Source: a virus
Length of the DNA: 22,621 nucleotides
Strand: one strand, 5' to 3'
IMG/VR virus record: IMGVR_UViG_3300027704_000177
Location: 1 to 22,621 of that record
This document shows, piece by piece, positions 20,869-22,621 of this stretch. Within the stretch, counting starts at the first letter, position 1. Each line of letters opens with the position of its first letter. The position numbers were made by a program, and so were the translations under genes. The notes beneath the pieces were generated by a model, which worked only from the letters and a program-made list of their open reading frames with translations, searched no databases and was not told the DNA's origin.

Positions 20869-22050
20869 ATGGGTGGTACGTTTTGCAGTCAATCAACAAT
20901 TGAGCTTCCTACATATGGTGAAACATTCTCAACAACTGACTTACCTGCATGGGTAAGTGCTGGTGGTAGAGCTCTTTTTGATCAGGCTGTTGGATTAGCA
21001 AGTTCTCCCCAAAAAGCCTCAACCATTGACAAGCTCGCAAGTTATGGTCCTGAAGGCAACCTACTGACAGAAGATGAACAACTTGCTGCACAAATCATAA
21101 GAGATGGTGCTGGATCTTTTCAGCCATTCTTAGATAAGGCATCTGGAGTTGCAGATACATTAGGTCAAGGCTTTGACGGTGCAACCAGAAGTGAACTTCT
21201 GGGTGACCAATATTCTGGAATGAGCAATGAGGATTTGCAGGGTAGTTATACTGGTGCAACAAGAGATGAATTGCTTGGTGGTGGATTTAGTTTAGATTCA
21301 GCCCAGCCCTATTTAGATATCTATCAGGGAGCTCAAGACGCATCGATTAGAGAGCTAGAGAGGCAGACAGCCAGAAACCAAATGCAAACTCGTGCAAATG
21401 CTGCTCGATCAGGTTCCTTTGGTGGATCTCGTTTAGGTATTTCAGAAGCTATGCTTGGCTCAGAAGGTGCTATGGGTGCAGCTGACCTTAGATCGAGGGC
21501 TGCAGCTGAAGGTCTAGGCTTTGCAGCGAATAGATTTGATACAGATAGGACTGCTAGATTTAATGCAGAAGATGTAATGCGTGGTCAGTATGAGTCTGAC
21601 AGGGCATCTCGATTTGACACAGAGGGCATGAGAAGAGGTCAGTACGATGCTGACAGGTCTTCTAGGTTTGCTGCTGAAGATACATTGAGGTCAGGGTTTG
21701 AATCTGATGAGGCTTCACGCATTCAGCAAATGTCAGCCTATCAAAATCTTGGGCCATTAACCCAGAGCCTACAGCAAGCAGCAGCCCAAGGGTTGATTTC
21801 TAGTGGCGAGGCTCGAAGGAGGCTTGATCAGGCTGTATTGGATCTGGCACGAGAAGAAGAGTTGTCACAAGAAAACAAATCGTTTGAGAGATTGAATTTT
21901 GCATTGGGTGCATTGCAGGGCGTCCCATATCAGCAAAAGACTTTTGGATATAATATGGGGTCATCAACTGCTCAAAGTCCAAGCATATTTGGACAGACCC
22001 TTGGTGCAGCTGGTACTCTTGGTGCTGGATATTTGGCATCTAGAAAGTAA
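20869..22050 (+). CDS. Probable internal virion/ejection protein with 18-residue repeats (393 aa)
   Basis: GGAGGTG is 7 bases before ATG. The N-terminal third contains two GATR(S/D)ELLG elements 25 residues apart (near 104 and 129). A central segment, then ANAARSGSFGGSRLGISEAM, matches a feature recurrent in phage virion proteins. Residues 226-279 are three exact-length 18-residue repeats (DRTARFNAEDVMRGQYES, DRASRFDTEGMRRGQYDA, DRSSRFAAEDTLRSGFES), then a partial copy; these should form a charged amphipathic helix. A helical region follows, and the C-terminus is a short Gly/Ala-rich hydrophobic segment (GQTLGAAGTLGAGYLASRK). The layout suggests an elongated helical protein stored in the head or tail and ejected with DNA; function is inferred. 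Confidence 0.75.
   Translation: MGGTFCSQSTIELPTYGETFSTTDLPAWVSAGGRALFDQAVGLASSPQKASTIDKLASYGPEGNLLTEDEQLAAQIIRDGAGSFQPFLDKASGVADTLGQGFDGATRSELLGDQYSGMSNEDLQGSYTGATRDELLGGGFSLDSAQPYLDIYQGAQDASIRELERQTARNQMQTRANAARSGSFGGSRLGISEAMLGSEGAMGAADLRSRAAAEGLGFAANRFDTDRTARFNAEDVMRGQYESDRASRFDTEGMRRGQYDADRSSRFAAEDTLRSGFESDEASRIQQMSAYQNLGPLTQSLQQAAAQGLISSGEARRRLDQAVLDLAREEELSQENKSFERLNFALGALQGVPYQQKTFGYNMGSSTAQSPSIFGQTLGAAGTLGAGYLASRK
21544..21705 (+). repeat. Three 54-base tandem repeats in the 20869 gene
   Basis: Units begin at 21544, 21598 and 21652, each 18 codons, with a partial fourth at 21706. Protein conservation (DR-(S/A)RF--E---RG-(Y/F)(E/D)(S/A)) exceeds DNA identity, so the repeats are old and kept for structure. 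Confidence 0.85.
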
Positions 22051-22064
22051 GTAGGAGTTTAGAT

Positions 22065-22621
22065 ATGGCAGTAACTTTTGGATCAGCAAACAGCAACCCA
22101 GCTTTATTTACTGGACCAGCATTGAGCGCACTTGAGACTTTGGCAGGTGGAAAAGACCAAGCTCAACAGGCTCTGGCTTTAACTGCTGCACTCACTCCTA
22201 AACTTCAGGAGTTCGATCCCTATATTGCAGCCATGAAATACTTTACAGGAATGACTGCGGCAGCTTCCAAACCAGGAGCTACAGTCTTTGGGTCTGCTGC
22301 ACAGGCATTTGCAAGTCCAGTAGCTTACCTACAGGAAGTAAATCAATTTAATAATAAAATAGCAGCCTCTGCTCCTCAAACTGCTATTACTCTTGCTGGT
22401 GCTCTGAAGCCTAAAGCAACTTCTGGTGCAACAAATTATGAGTCAATTATTGTAACTATGGCTGATGGCACAATTAAAAAAGATTATGTTCCTGTTAGTC
22501 AGATTGCTGCTATAAAAGATCTAGAGGGTGTTATAAGTGTTGCTAAAGATACATCATCTTCATCTAATTCAGTTACAAAACCTTTTGATGTAAAAATAAC
22601 AAATCCAACTGCATTTAATAC
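22065..22621 (+). CDS. Ala/Thr-rich virion-type protein, 3' partial
   Basis: ATG 22065 is preceded by GTAGGAG 8 bases upstream, and the frame stays open for 185 codons to the end of the window. The visible part starts MAVTFGSANSNPALFTGPAL and contains a helical, Ala-rich region (QAQQALALTAALTPKLQEFD, then YIAAMKYFTGMTAAASKPGA) and a later stretch with Thr/Ser-rich segments and 'IIVTMADGTIKKDYVPVSQI'. No domain is recognised. The helix-rich Ala composition next to the preceding repeat protein suggests another internal virion or ejection protein. The C-terminus is beyond the edge, so length and function cannot be judged. Confidence 0.7.
   Translation, partial: MAVTFGSANSNPALFTGPALSALETLAGGKDQAQQALALTAALTPKLQEFDPYIAAMKYFTGMTAAASKPGATVFGSAAQAFASPVAYLQEVNQFNNKIAASAPQTAITLAGALKPKATSGATNYESIIVTMADGTIKKDYVPVSQIAAIKDLEGVISVAKDTSSSSNSVTKPFDVKITNPTAFN

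Overview
The window is the virion-assembly and lysis half of a tailed bacteriophage genome, most likely a marine podovirus of the kind known mainly from surface-ocean metagenomes (uncultured Mediterranean-type phages, pelagiphage- and cyanophage-like groups). About 38 genes can be supported. All are on the + strand, packed with ATGA, TAATG or TGATG overlaps and very short gaps, with moderately AT-rich third codon positions. No tRNA, integrase, CRISPR array or insertion sequence is visible. No intergenic stretch exceeds 100 bases. No tape-measure or sheath gene is seen, while SU10/P22-type adaptor and nozzle-like proteins and internal-virion-like proteins are present, which is why a short-tailed phage is inferred. 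Terminase and portal are not in the window and presumably lie to the left. The host cannot be read from the sequence.

Region by region: (1) 1-2913 holds the end of an acidic Met/His-rich protein, a 40-residue basic protein and an 846-residue protein of unknown role, whose 3' end contains a likely overlapping gene in another frame (2633-2860). (2) 2950-4148 is a chain of miniature proteins, most of them Lys/Arg-rich, coupled by overlapping stop/start codons. (3) 4145-8830 is the head module: a GroES-like co-chaperonin, a scaffold-like acidic coiled-coil protein, a conserved companion protein, a decoration-like protein, the major capsid protein and two further structural proteins. The last two are each preceded by a terminator-like hairpin and an identical ribosome-binding/start cassette. 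(4) 8840-14361 is the connector and tail module: two adaptor-type proteins flanking a Gly-rich repeat protein, a small beta-rich structural protein, an 808-residue repeat-containing tail fibre and two small phage proteins. (5) 14358-16249 is the lysis cassette: a small coiled-coil/membrane protein, a staphylococcal-nuclease-fold nuclease, a 3-TM-family holin, an HeH/LEM-type helix protein and a GH19 endolysin. (6) 16250-22621 is a second virion module: a tail nozzle/stabilisation-type protein, small proteins, a glycine-zipper protein, a Met-rich protein, a GNAT acetyltransferase, a repeat-bearing probable internal virion protein and a truncated Ala-rich protein running off the right edge.

How they work together: the co-chaperonin would tune the host GroEL for capsid protein folding. 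Scaffold and major capsid protein build the procapsid. The adaptor and nozzle proteins close the portal vertex and form the short tail, and the fibre recognises the host. Glycine-zipper and repeat proteins are candidates for ejection. The lysis cassette releases progeny. The least explained parts are the cluster of miniature basic proteins, the nested gene at 2633, the 846-residue protein, and the placement of a nuclease in the lysis cassette and an acetyltransferase among virion genes.
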